From positions 13,401,434 to 13,465,433 of the forward strand of contig JAVHZZ010000008.1 in NCBI GenBank assembly GCA_036250195.1: DNA of 64,000 nt. The letters run 5' to 3'. This DNA comes from Mixophyes australis. Taxonomy: Eukaryota > Chordata > Amphibia > Anura > Limnodynastidae. The notes below the pieces were generated by a model. The model had not been told where the DNA came from and made no database searches. It worked only from the letters and a program-made list of their open reading frames with translations. Made by a program: the position numbers and the translations under genes. Shown here piece after piece: positions 46,056 through 56,935 of this stretch; positions within the stretch are counted from its first letter, which is position 1; each line of letters starts with the position of its first letter.

Positions 46056-47969
46056 AACACCACTACAGTACTATTTTAAATGTAATACTGACAAATATGG
46101 TATGGACATTTTGACTTGTTGCAGCAAATGGTATCTGTTCTTCCTGCAGCGTGTCAGAACAGTTGGGTGGATTATTCAACAGATTTTGCCCCTGATGCAG
46201 GGACATCACAATGTAACATGTACCATCCAATATGTGGAAGAAATGTTTAATGCTGTATCAGCAGGGTGATCAGCTTGTGAGACATTAACACTGTTAGGAA
46301 TTGCTAAAGCTTTGTTTAGTTTGAAACATTGTTTTCTTTTATGAGGTGTGCCATTGCTTCCTGTGCCAGTTGATCAGGTGCGCCTCAGTGAAAGCTATGT
46401 GAAACTTATAAGGTTAGATAAAGATCTATGTGATTATATTGTTTTTATACTGATGAATTAGATCTTGGCAGTTTATATTGTCTTTATATATAGCAGGCAC
46501 ACAGTTATATAATATATGTACTACTGCAAGCACGTATATATACACTTATGTATACATTCTTGTGATGATCGGGCTTGACATGCATTTTAGTAATTGAGCC
46601 TCTTACTGAGGCCTATATCTGTGTGTGTGCTCTCAATAAAAGTATATTGGTATCATGTAGAAATGCTCTAGCATGCTAGTGTTTATGTACACACTCTTAT
46701 GATGATAGTGATTTATATTCATCACAGCAAACAAGTTTCTATTTGGATATTGATTTGAGATTGATTTGTGGATAATTGTTTTTTTTTATTGTGCGTCATA
46801 TAAGATTGCCTTCTGAATCTTAAATATATTGTTACTACATCCTTTTATAAGTATTAGTGCCTAGTTTTGTTGATCTTATGGGAAAAAGTTATAACAACTA
46901 ATGTTATAATTATTATAAAAAGTTATAATAACTAATGTAGTGACAAACAAGGTATGGACCTCCGCAAGCTCAATGTCATAGATCACTGTGGAAAAGGTTT
47001 AGAAATGCACCTTTAATATCTGATTTTATATTATGCGCACAGCTGTGGGGTAATTACAATTGGCGAGTGCTTGAAAAGACCCACTAGCGTGAAGGGAAAT
47101 GATTGTTGAACCACTATCAGTAGGATAACATTTGCATTCCTCTAAAGACATCACCTAACTGCAATGAAATGCGTTAGTAGGTATTGAATAAATACCTAAC
47201 AAGGGATAAATGACACTCACGTGGAAAAACAAGATTTCATTTTCTAGGATAGGATTATTTAAATGAGCTGGCTGTGGTGGAAAATGCACATCTAGGAAAG
47301 TGTTCCCTGATTTACAGGTATACACACAGCTTCTACCCACAAAAAGATTTGAGTCCTCCGTCCGGTCAGAAGTGCAGGGGACCCTAATATTTACCTGTGC
47401 TTATAATGAAATGCATTATGCACCAGTTGATTTTTTGCAAAAAAAAAAACCCCGTACATTTGTAAGTGAACTTCTATCAATATAATGTACACTTTCACAT
47501 ACATAGTGAACACATAATAAAGACCCCAAGTTGCTTGACTCTCACGATTAATTTAAGACATAAAGTAGCAACATTTTAGGAGAACAGTGTAAAAGTAAAA
47601 AAATAAATAAAGGGGTTGACTTAATATGACAGTAGGTTGTATTTTGATGATTTATTTTCACCATTACCAACATGTGCATTTCCTAAAGTAACTAACCCAC
47701 AAATGCAGGTACAGACTTATTTAACAGGAAAGTTTTCAAAGATTGTGATGTGTACACCTGGAAATTCACCATGAAGGTAAAACATATTGTTCGTTGTTAA
47801 CCTGACATTCCAACTTTAGGACAGTGTGTGTGAATCAACTTGTCCACACTATGCATCTCTGCAAAGCAAGACTGGCTGACTGGCAGTCATTTTCTGCTTG
47901 TTCATTTGGAAAAGCAGCTTCCTCCTAATATGTAAATTATCAAGCTCAGCAATACGCAAATTAAAAAAT

Positions 47970-47973
<4 letters not shown>
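46056..47973. other. No gene seen
   Basis: AT-rich. Small frames at 46,027-46,269 and 47,155-47,485 lack support. Confidence 0.45.
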
Positions 47974-48005
<32 letters not shown>

Positions 48006-48415
48006 ATAAGACTCTCCTCTGTTCTACAAACTTTCAAGCGTTCTCTGAAAACCTACCTATTCAGACAAGCTTATAATATTCCTCAACCACCATCTTAACC
48101 TCACTACCTTTAGCCTGTTACACAATTTCACAGAAGACAACTACCCCCGGACCAACATTGTTGTGTGACAGGATCATTTAGCTTATAAGTCACCTTACCT
48201 TTGCAGTCTGGCTGGGCCAAGATGCAAAATGTATACTTAACCTCATGTGTCAATCTCCCATTGTCCCATAGATTGTAAGCTTGCGAGCAGGGCCTTCTCA
48301 CCTCTTTGTCTGTTTTACCCAGTTTGTTTATTAGTTTATTACGTTTGTCCCCAATTGTAAAGCGCTACAGAATATGTTGGCGCTATATAAATAAATGATG
48401 ATGATGATATATATA
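47974..48415 (+). mobile_element. LINE 3' end (L2-like), plus, preceded by AT microsatellite
   Basis: After (TA)n at 47,974-48,003 comes a frame with TFKRSLKTYLFRQAYNIPQ, the standard C-terminal end of L2-like ORF2. Then come the 3' UTR (TAGATTGTAAGCTTGCGAGC, CCTCTTTGTCTG) and the tail AGCGCTACAGAATATGTTGG plus (GAT)n. A different subfamily from the minus copies. Confidence 0.8.
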
Positions 48416-48424
48416 TATATATAT

Positions 48425-48550
48425 AGTGTTTAAAGTAAGCTGGTATACAGTGGTATACTTCTCCTACTACCTTCATTGTAAAACTATCACATTACATTCA
48501 CTTACATTTTTCACTTCTTGCCACTTCTAAGTTTTCAAATCCACTTCTGC
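48425..48550. repeat. Short interspersed repeat (GTGGTATAC family)
   Basis: GGTATACAGTGGTATACTTC, TTCATTGTAAAACTATCACA and ATTCACTTACATTTTTCA match the repeats at 9.15-9.4 and 21.56-21.7 kb. Confidence 0.6.
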
Positions 48551-48554
48551 TGGA

Positions 48555-48730
48555 TTTTATCAGTATTCCTGTGACAGTGGTGTATAGTGCTATTCGAATC
48601 AATGATGCTACTGAATGCAATGTTAATATATTACATTTTAATTATAAACCTGCAGTTCTTTCATCACTAAGAATTCAATATTCGTCTTTGCTGTCCCTCC
48701 TTATTTATAAACAACATGCAGGGGTTCTGA
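48555..48730. repeat. Duplicated 3' flank of the acidic-repeat gene
   Basis: Similar to 36,283-36,475 (ATTC.TGTG...GTGGTGTA.AGTGCT and TCTTTGCTGTCC phrases). It lies about 2.8 kb past the stop of the large exon, in the same relative order as in the 36-38 kb copy. Confidence 0.55.
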
Positions 48731-49874
48731 AGCTATATTTTAAGTTCCACAGTAAAGCAATTTACTTAATACCATTTAAAAGATCATGTAAATAAATATA
48801 GTGTGTATATAAATATGACAGAATATACAGAATAATCAAACGTCTGCAATGACAATAAATAAATCGTATTTTGTATTAATTGTATTACATAGGTCCTGGG
48901 TTTACTATGATCTAAATGAATATCTCATAACTTTAATAATTGATGAAAAATAAATGGTTAATTTAGAATGACAAATAGGCATTTGTAAACAATGGATATT
49001 TTGATGCTAGAAAGTGCATTTTTGTAAAATTTGCAATTTGATATAGAGACTTTTTTTTCTACATCATCATACAAATATGATTATATATTAAGTATAACCC
49101 TGGATATAAAGTGCAAATGTGTTTATAAAAAGACTTTTAAAAAATACATTTTGCCCTTTGTACTTTTCATGTTAATCCTTATAATATTGACAAAAATATC
49201 TAAAAATAAATCTCCAAAAACTGTATTCTTCTGTTGGTATTTTTCTTCATCCAGATGTTTTGCTGATTAAACTGTAAATACAAAATAATCAAATTATTGG
49301 TCACATAAATATATTTTCTTCTAACTGTTTTTCCTTCAGTTTATACTACATGGAACTTTGAAAGGAACTGAAGATTGTGCTAACTATTTCAATTCTAAAC
49401 TGTCATATATTTGACATTGAAAAATTCTTACTACTGTGCGCGTTTACAGGAGTCTGGCAATACATTTGTCACTTGTGTTAAATGCTTCATTTATGTTCAG
49501 CCATGGGATGTCAAAGCATTTCTTTCTTTCTTTTTTTAACTATTTTACTATTTTACTTTTTTAATCTCAACTGACCCCTTTTTTGTAGATCATTGATTCT
49601 GTCCTACCTGTTATTTTTAAAGGGGTTCTCTTCTAATTTTTTTCTTGTCCTCCCCTTTCCAGAGTAAATGATTTTACTATAAGACAGTAATATCATACTT
49701 ACATTATAACTCTTGTCCAGTGCTGACAACCATCTCTTACCTATTGTGTATCTCCCTTGTATCAGCTGTATGACATTATTCAAAATGAGGTGAAATTCCT
49801 TGGGTCTAACTTGACACTTCTAGAACATATTATATAATATGTTATACTCTTTGTGTGGGACATGATATTTTTCA
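48731..49874. other. No gene seen
   Basis: Very AT-rich. A 79-codon plus frame at 49,031-49,270 has no support. Confidence 0.5.
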
Positions 49875-49977
49875 GGGGCTTAATCAGTAGTCCTCGATTC
49901 CACAAGGAATCGAGGACTACTGGTTAAGCCCCTTCACATCGATAAGTACTGGTTCGAGGACTACTGGTTAAGCCCCT
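49875..49977. repeat. 27-bp near-perfect hairpin with a third copy
   Basis: 49,875-49,901 and 49,906-49,932 are inverted copies of 27 bases with one mismatch and a 4-base loop (ACAA). The arm reads GGGGCTTAATCAGTAGTCC and onward. A further copy of the right arm (CGAGGACTACTGGTTAAGCC) lies at about 49,953-49,977. It is followed by a second inverted pair built on TTCCTTTGT/ACAAAGGAA to about 50,030. Confidence 0.85.
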
Positions 49978-50039
49978 TCGTTCCTTTGTTTCCACAAAGG
50001 AACAATTCACACATTTCCTTTGTGGAAACCATAAGACCA

Positions 50040-50765
50040 TATTATTTCATGTGTCCAACTGGCTCTCCGTTCTATACTTATTTGTCCTAATGCTATCATA
50101 TACAAGCTCATCTTGCCTCCTCCCAATGTTACTACCTGCTCTAATTCCTCCCTCACCATTGACATCACGCTCTCCCCAGTGCCCCATGGCCGAAGTCTTG
50201 GTGTCATCCTTGACTCCACCTATACGCCAGTCGTTCACACTGTAATGTCACCTGTTCCTTCAAAATATCACCAGCATGCACCTCTTTCTCATTTTGGATG
50301 TTACCAAAACTTGTATCCAATCTCTGATTGTCGCCGGCCTGAACTAATGCAAACTCATCCTATTTTTCCTTCCCCTCAACCGTCTATCCGTACTCCAATC
50401 TTTCCTAAATACCATGGTGAGACTGATCTTTCTCTCTTGCTGCTTCACATCTCTGCACCATTCCGTCAGTTCCTGTAATGGCTCCCCATACCCTCCAGAA
50501 AGGAATACAAACCCTCACGAACACCTCCACTAATACATCTCTAACCTCATCACAAGATATTATTTCTCACATTCTCTAAGATCTGTCTCTGACCTGTGCC
50601 TCACCTCCTGATAACTACTTCTTACTCTCGCCTCAAAGACTTCTATCCACTTATGAAACTCCCTACCCCACTCCACCAGACTCTGTCCCAAACTTTAATC
50701 TTTCAAGTGCTTTCTAGAACTCACCTATTCACTAAAGCCTATATAACCTCCACCTCACAATAGTG
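50040..50765 (+). pseudogene. LINE ORF2 fragment, plus, heavily decayed
   Basis: Frame pieces include YKLILPPPNVTT-like sequence (LINE 'KTELI.PP' region) and HGRSLGVILDST (GVILDS block). Later, in other frames, come a SLRSVSDLC-like sequence and the TFQVLSRTHLF-like C-terminus. Multiple stops and frameshifts. It lies between the acidic-repeat gene and its duplicated 3' flank. Confidence 0.65.
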
Positions 50766-50810
50766 AATCTAGCAATTTAACTTATTTTGGAGCTCAGGAA
50801 TAAATATTAT

Positions 50811-50985
50811 GGGCTAGATTTACTAAGCTGCGGGTTTGAAAAAGTGGGGATGTTGCCTATGGCAACCAATCAGATTCTAGCTTTCATTTACTTAGTGCAC
50901 TCTACAAAATGACAGCTACAATCTGATTGGTTGCTATAGGCAACATCCCCACTTTTTCAAACCCGCAGCTTAGTAAATCTAGCCC
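50811..50985. mobile_element. 'gggctagattta' palindromic MITE, copy 3
   Basis: 175 bp, TAT duplicated at both sides (50,808-50,810 and 50,986-50,988). Near-perfect palindrome with the arms of copy 1. Confidence 0.88.
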
Positions 50986-51255
50986 TATGTGTTAGAAGAT
51001 AATTTTTAATATAGGGCCTTGATGCATGTCAACAGGTCCCACCTCCGCAGTATGCAGATTCGATTTGGCATCATAGTGCTGTGGTAGGTGCAGCCTGATT
51101 GGAGAATTACCCTGCCCTCCACTGCACACTAACACAAACGTATCATCATGTCCCCTGCACTTGCCCCTAAGTATGGGATTCTGAGAGTCAGAGTAATATT
51201 TTTTTGCCTTTCTATGTTTTCAAAATGCAGCCTTCAAAGTCAAGCTCTGTGTGCA

Positions 51256-51261
51256 TTTATT
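51256..51261 (-). terminator. Candidate polyadenylation signal AATAAA (minus)
   Basis: AATAAA on the minus strand about 280 bases past the stop codon at 51,542. It would give a short 3' UTR for the acidic-repeat gene. Confidence 0.45.
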
Positions 51262-51541
51262 GTGACATAGAACTAGAGGTACAATCATAAATTGCAATAT
51301 GTCTCTCCTCTGTGATATAATCACCAAGTGGCCTGCAACATGTTTGGAGCAGCTAGTGTTTTAAATCTTGCCTGCACTGCTTCTTAAACTAAAGATTACT
51401 GGTACCATGTTGTATAGGCAATTATGTATATTGGCATGAAAGCTTTAGTAGAAACAGCATGTAACAAAGTCTTTAAAAATGTAAAAATATTTGGGTACTC
51501 ACATGGGCTTCTTTAACAAATTCTTATCCATCAATCTGCGC

Positions 51542-54500
51542 CTAGTCATTACTTATTTCAGTCACGGCAACAGGTATTTCGATGTCATGGACACTTGTTG
51601 TTTCCGCCACCTCATTAAGATCAATGTCTCCTTTGTTTAATGTTTTCTCTTGTTCCATCACGGTTACTGAAGTGACTTCTTGATCCACAATTTCCTCATT
51701 TTTCAGATCATTATCTGTAAGTTCATCTTTGGACATCCCCAAATCAAAAATTTCAACTAATTCATGCTTGGCATCAACCTCTTCCATATACATGGGTTCT
51801 TGGACAACATCTTCCTTTTTTAATTCACCCTCGGTATATACATCAAGAGCTTCATTTTTTGTTTTAGCATCATCATTATCTATACGTGTCACAGATGAGA
51901 CCAAGTGCTCAACCTCACTATCTTCTGTATTTTGACTGTCATCACCAGATTTAGTAGTCTCAGCCTCCATATCTCCTGGAGTATCTTCATTCTCCAGATT
52001 AATTTCACCAGGTACACCTTCATTCTTATCACCAGGTACACCTTCATTCTTATCACCAGGTACACCTTCATTCTTATCACCAGGTACACCTTCATTCTTA
52101 TCACCAGGTATACCTACATTCTTATCACCAGGTACACCTTCATTCTTATCACCAGGTACACCTTCATTCTTATCACCAGGTACACCTTCATTCTTATCAT
52201 CATGCACATCTTCATTTTCAACATTCCCTTTATGAGATGTAGCTTCATTCTCAACGTTCTCTTTCCAAGATGTATCAGGTGCATCTTCGTTCTCAACATT
52301 CACTTCTCCAGGGGTATCTTCCTTCACTGCATCCACATCACCTGAACTGTCTTTATTCCTAGGATTCACTTCATCAGATGCATCTTCATTCTCGGCATTT
52401 GTACCAACAGGTGCATCTTCATTCTCGGCCTTTGTATCAACTGGTGCATCTTCATTCTTGGCATTTGTATCAACAGGTGTATCTTCTTTCTCTGCATTTT
52501 CATCACCAGGTGCATCTTCATTCTCGCCATTTGTATCTCCAGGTGCAGCTTCATTCTCTGCATTTTCATCAACAGGTGCATCTTTATTCTCAACATTCCC
52601 TTCACCAGATGTATCTTTACTCTCAGCATCCAGATCATCATGTGCATCTTCATTCTCAGCATTCTCCTCCCCAGGTGCAGCTACATTCTCAACATTCCCT
52701 TCACCAGAACTTTCATTATTCTCAGCATTCAGATCACCAGGTGCATCTTCATTCTCAACAATCTCATCCCTAGGTGCATCTACACTCTCAACATTCTCTT
52801 CTCCAGAATTATCTTTATTCTCAGCATTCAGATCACCAGGTGCATCTCCATTCTCAACATTCTCATCCCTAGGTGCATCTACACTCTCAACATTCTCTTC
52901 CCCAGAATTATCTTTGTTCTCACAATTCAGATCACCAGGTGCATCTTTGTTCTCAACAATCTCATCTCCAGGTGCATCTACATTCTCAGCGCTTACATCA
53001 CCAGATGCATCTTTATTCTCAGAATTCACATCACCAGATAAATCTCTGTTGTCAGCATTCAGATCACCAGGTGCATCTTCATTCTCAACAATCTCGTCCC
53101 CAGGTGCATCTACATTCTCAACATTCCCTTCACCAGATGTATCTTTATTCTCAGCATCCAGATCACCAGGTGCATCTTCATTCTCAACAATCTCGTCCCC
53201 AGGTGCATCTACATTCTCAACATTCCCTTCACCAGATGTATATTTATTCCCAGCATCCAGATCACCAGGTGCATCTTTATTCTCAGCATTTTCCTCCCCA
53301 GGTGAATCTACATTCTCAACAATCTCATCCCCAGGTGCATCTACATTGTCAACATTCCCTTCACCAGAAGTATCTTTATTCTCAGCATCCAGATCACCAG
53401 GTGCATCTACATTCTCAGCATTCTCCTCCCCAGGTGCATCTACATTCTCAGCATTCTCCTCCCCAGGTGCATCTACATTCTCAGCATTCTCCTCCCCAGG
53501 TGAATCTACATTCTCAACAATCTCATCCCCAGGTGCATCTACATTCTCAACATTCCCTTCACCAGATGTATCTTTATTCACATCACCAGGTAAATCTCTG
53601 TTCTCAGGATTCATGTCACCAGGTTCACCTTCATTCTCAACATTCACATCGTCAGGAGCATCTTCATTACCATTACCAGGGGCATGTTTACTTTCAGCAG
53701 TTACGTCACCAAGCTCTCTTTCATTTTCAACAGTCTCATCACTAGGGGCATTGTCACCTTCAACAGTCACATCACCATGTGCTTCTTCATTGTCAATAGT
53801 CAGATCGCCAGCTGCACCCTCATTGTCAACAGTTTCATCAACAGGGGTATCATCCTTCCCAACATTTGGTTCTCCAGGTGCATCTTCTTTCTCAGCATCC
53901 GTATCACCTGCAGCATGTTCATTCTCCAGATTGACTTCAGCGGGTGCACCTTCATACTCTGCATTTATATCACTAGGTGCATCTTCGTTGTCAACATTCC
54001 CATCATGAGATGTATCTTCAGTCTCAACATTCTCTTTACCGGGTGTATCTTTATTCTCAGCATCCACATCACCAGGTGTATCTTCATTCTCACCTTCATT
54101 TTCATCATTTACATCATCAGATTTACCTTCATTCTCAACATTTGCATCATCGGGTTCAGCTTTACCCTCCACATTCACATCACCTGATTCACCTGTAGGT
54201 ACCTCATTGTTGCTCACACATTTAGACCCTGCTACTTCCTGAATGATATTTATATCTGCTTCCCTCTCCACAGGGACAGATTCTAAACTCAGATTATCTA
54301 CCAAATCTTTGTCCTCATTTGTGTTAGTTGATTTGACATCTTCTGCTTGTAAATCAAGTTCTGTTGCTTCTTTTGACAGATCTTCACTTCGTATTTCAAA
54401 TTCTTCCTCATCTTCGACCATTATTTGATCTGAATCTCCTACTCCATCTTTTACTTCATCTACTATCTCAGATGTAGAACAACCCGATGGCCCTTCATGT

Positions 54501-54612
54501 GTTAATGGATCCAGCATATTCTTTGTCTCTGGTTCATCTCCCTTTCCCTCCGATTTATGGTCTTCAAAGTAAGTCGTGCCCAGTTTATCTAGTAAAGCAC
54601 TTTCAACCAAAA
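51542..54612 (-). CDS. Terminal exon of a large acidic repeat protein
   Basis: Minus-strand exon, 3,071 bp, with acceptor TTTTAATTTCACAG at 54,613. It completes a Leu codon with the C that ends 55,755-55,886, then reads 1,022 residues to TAG (51,542-51,544) with no break. The product has an N-terminal part (LVESALLDKLGTTYFEDH) followed by about 150 acidic non-repeat residues. A long array follows, of loosely kept 'ENEDAPGD'-type units that sharpens into an 11-residue period. Then come eight NEGVPGDK-type octapeptides and a unique acidic tail ending AVTEISND. It is dominated by Glu, Asp, Asn, Gly and Pro, almost without Cys or aromatics, so it should be disordered and very acidic. There is no catalytic domain. 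The ATG at the window-wide frame start (54,629-54,631) lies in the intron and is not the start. The family is not recognised; the gene may be lineage-specific. Confidence 0.8.
52012..52205 (-). repeat. 24-bp coding tandem repeat (8 copies)
   Basis: Eight in-frame copies of a 24-bp unit (plus strand ACCTTCATTCTTATCACCAG) encoding NEGVPGDK, one copy varied to NVGIPGDK. Near-identical DNA copies mark a recent expansion. Confidence 0.95.
52370..53580 (-). repeat. 33-bp coding minisatellite (11-residue period)
   Basis: Dozens of units of 33 bp, for example ENAENVDAPGE repeated three times at about 53,400-53,510. Higher-order blocks of 66 and 99 bp alternate DAPGDEIVEN, DAPGDLDAEN and KDTSGEGNVEN types. 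All length changes are multiples of 3 and the frame stays open, so selection for coding is likely. Confidence 0.92.
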
Positions 54613-55754
54613 CTGTGAAATTAAAACACATATATGTGAAAAAAGAAAAACAGAGCTGTCAATACCTACTGATCCGAAATATAATAATAAAAAAATGTTT
54701 GCACCAACATTGTTTTTTTTTACAAAGGTCTTAAGATTTTACCATGTGCTACTACTGGGTTTCTTAGACCGTTCAAGTGAATTTTATTTATTTTCACTTG
54801 ATACAGCTTCTTTTGGTATCATTTTGGAATAAATAAAAATAATATTATCTGGATTATATAGGTAAATTTAGACAAAAAGTCAGAATTTAATTATTTTTTA
54901 ATATATCATAAAACCAATGCATTTCTGACATATATTTTTTTTTAAAAAAAACTTCAATTTAAAACAACAAAGTTTTTAAAGAGTAGTGTAAATTACAAAC
55001 GTTGTTTCATTTGTTTGTTCCCAAAAGATATCATTTATTTTTTATTTTGGTGGGTGATTCACGATGGTGCCATCATAAGGGATTATCCAACTAATATAGT
55101 ACAGCAACAGCCATTACTTGTACCATGTTTTAGGGCACACTGTGCAGTGATGATGGAGTGGCTGACAGCCAGGTAATACAACTCCCGGGCACTTATCTAA
55201 AACCATTTCACCCATGGATCAATGCGAGGCAGCGTGCAATCATTATATAGAATAGCTGTATGTACACTATATGATGGCTCAGAACAAAATTTAGTCCTAT
55301 GTCAACGGACTTTACCAATGGGTTTTCTGCTGTCAGCCAACTTACATTTATTAAGTTGTACAAAACCCTCCTGCCACCTGTATTAATTAATTTGCAATTC
55401 TTCCTTTAGTGTTTTACAGCAAAACATTTATATCATCTAGCCAGAGTTATTTTTGTTTCTCATGCATATAACATAAGACTCCTGTGTGCATACAATGATA
55501 TTTAATTTATAGGGCTGGGCTGTGTATGGCAACAAAAACACACAGGTCATCCATATAGATATAAAGGACAAAACACAGAAGTAGGTCAGAAAATATAAAG
55601 CAATAAAAATAATAAATATAATAATAAATATTAAATATGACTGCAAGATATGTACACACCAATTAATTAATTATTATTATTATTATTAATAAAAATAATA
55701 ATAATAATAATAATAATTGAATTTTCTTTAAAAATATATGTGTATCAATCTTAC
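54613..55754 (-). other. Intron of the acidic-repeat gene, duplicated at 36.6-38.0 kb
   Basis: Phase-1 intron between the two supported exons, AT-rich. 54,613-55,060 and 55,315-55,665 match 36,613-37,080 and 37,660-38,003. It carries (ATT)n/(AAT)n runs at 55,672-55,720. Confidence 0.65.
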
Positions 55755-55886
55755 GTTTCTGTGTAGTGAAGATGTTTTTCAAGTTGTCCTCTTCATCCGT
55801 ACTCGAGTCACTAGGTTCCGGATCGGAATCCAGAAGTTGCTTAGTGCCAATAGCCTCTGCTATTTTTTCCTGGATGGATTTGCAAT
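55755..55886 (-). CDS. Internal exon of the acidic repeat protein
   Basis: 132-bp minus-strand exon with acceptor AATTTTTTTAAAG and a strong donor AGAAAC/gtaaga. It starts with two bases of a split codon and ends with one (C), so it is phase 1 to phase 1 and joins the large exon in frame. The peptide begins CKSIQEKIAEAIGTKQLLD, followed by SDPEPSDSSTDEEDNLKNIF. It has a short amphipathic helix-like start and then an acidic, Ser-rich patch with CK2-like S/T-D-E-E sites. The acidic character continues into the next exon. CpGs are retained (GATCCGG, ACTCGAGTACGG), unlike the surrounding intron. The family is not recognised. Confidence 0.7.
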
Positions 55887-56355
55887 CTTTAAAAAAATTG
55901 CATTATGACAAGGATGGCAAGGAAAAAATAAATAAAAATAAAATAATAAAAGTTGTAAGGGGTAAATTTGACATTGAAATACGTATCGCACACAGGCAGA
56001 AGCAATTAAGCAGCAGAAGGGTAAATTGATGCGGAAGTTGCAAAGCCAGGTCATGCACAAACCATGCAGAAGAATTCCTTAGATAATTGCACCCAGTATT
56101 CTGCATGTTGAGCTGTTGCTTCATGTACACATATATTTTAATAATCAGCAGTTTAATTGTAACAATAAATATTTGGGATATCAAGCAATGTCGACCCCCA
56201 CCCCCTCTTCTATAGAATTTTTCATGTGAAAAACATGTGGTAGTGTTTAACTCTCGGAACTGACAAAAGTGGGTGATTTTAATTTTGTTTGTTTTTTTAA
56301 GTTTGTCACAATCAATATGGTTATGAGTAAAAAAAAAAAATTTTCAAGGTCAAGT

Positions 56356-56927
56356 CATACTTGCCAACATTTCCTCGTTGGCTTCAGGGAGATCCCGGGG
56401 AGGTGGGCGTGTGGGGCGGGACTTGACGAATCGCATAATTTTGGCCAGTTGCAGCAGGGGGCGGGGCTAAGACAACGCAATATTTGCGTCATTAAGCCCT
56501 GCTCCCCACCACTTGTCTATTGCGGGGGCGAGAACCGGGAGGTTGCCCTGCTCTCTCGGGAGCTATGGAGGTTTCCCAGAAATGCGGGAGCCTATCGGAT
56601 ATTCTATGCGTTAAAGAAAAGCAGCTAATGAATCTCTAGAGACTGAAGTGTCTTTTACATTTCTGTCTCCATTACTGAAGTCATGTTGTCCTACCTGTCA
56701 GTCTTTGATTAAATCTTGGTCTACATGAAAATGGCCACCTCCATAGGCATCAATACATGGACATAGGACACAATTTCTGAACTGTGTCATCATGCCACAG
56801 ATGGCGAAGCCAACCACATCTTGTACTGGCTCAGCATCAGGGAGAATGCCAGACTCTTCAGGGAGTGAGGGAGATCACCCCTATTTCAGTGAGTCTCCCT
56901 GACATTCAGGGAGAGTAGGCAAGTATG
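56356..56927. mobile_element. hAT MITE, 'catacttgcc' family, copy 5
   Basis: Target duplication GGTCAAGT/GGTCAAGC (56,348-56,355 and 56,928-56,935), 7 of 8. Ends are CATACTTGCCAAC and GTAGGCAAGTATG. At 572 bp it is longer than its sisters. The middle (about 56,600-56,830) is not family sequence and may be a further insertion. Confidence 0.85.
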
Positions 56928-56935
56928 GGTCAAGC

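Noticed and set aside
52458..54008. 516-codon plus-strand frame (Ser/Pro/Gly repeats such as FSSPGASTFST) and sister frames of 131-290 codons
   Set aside because: Antisense shadows of the in-frame 33-bp repeat on the minus strand. Any repeat whose period is a multiple of 3 leaves several frames open. No splice signals or unique flanks on this strand.
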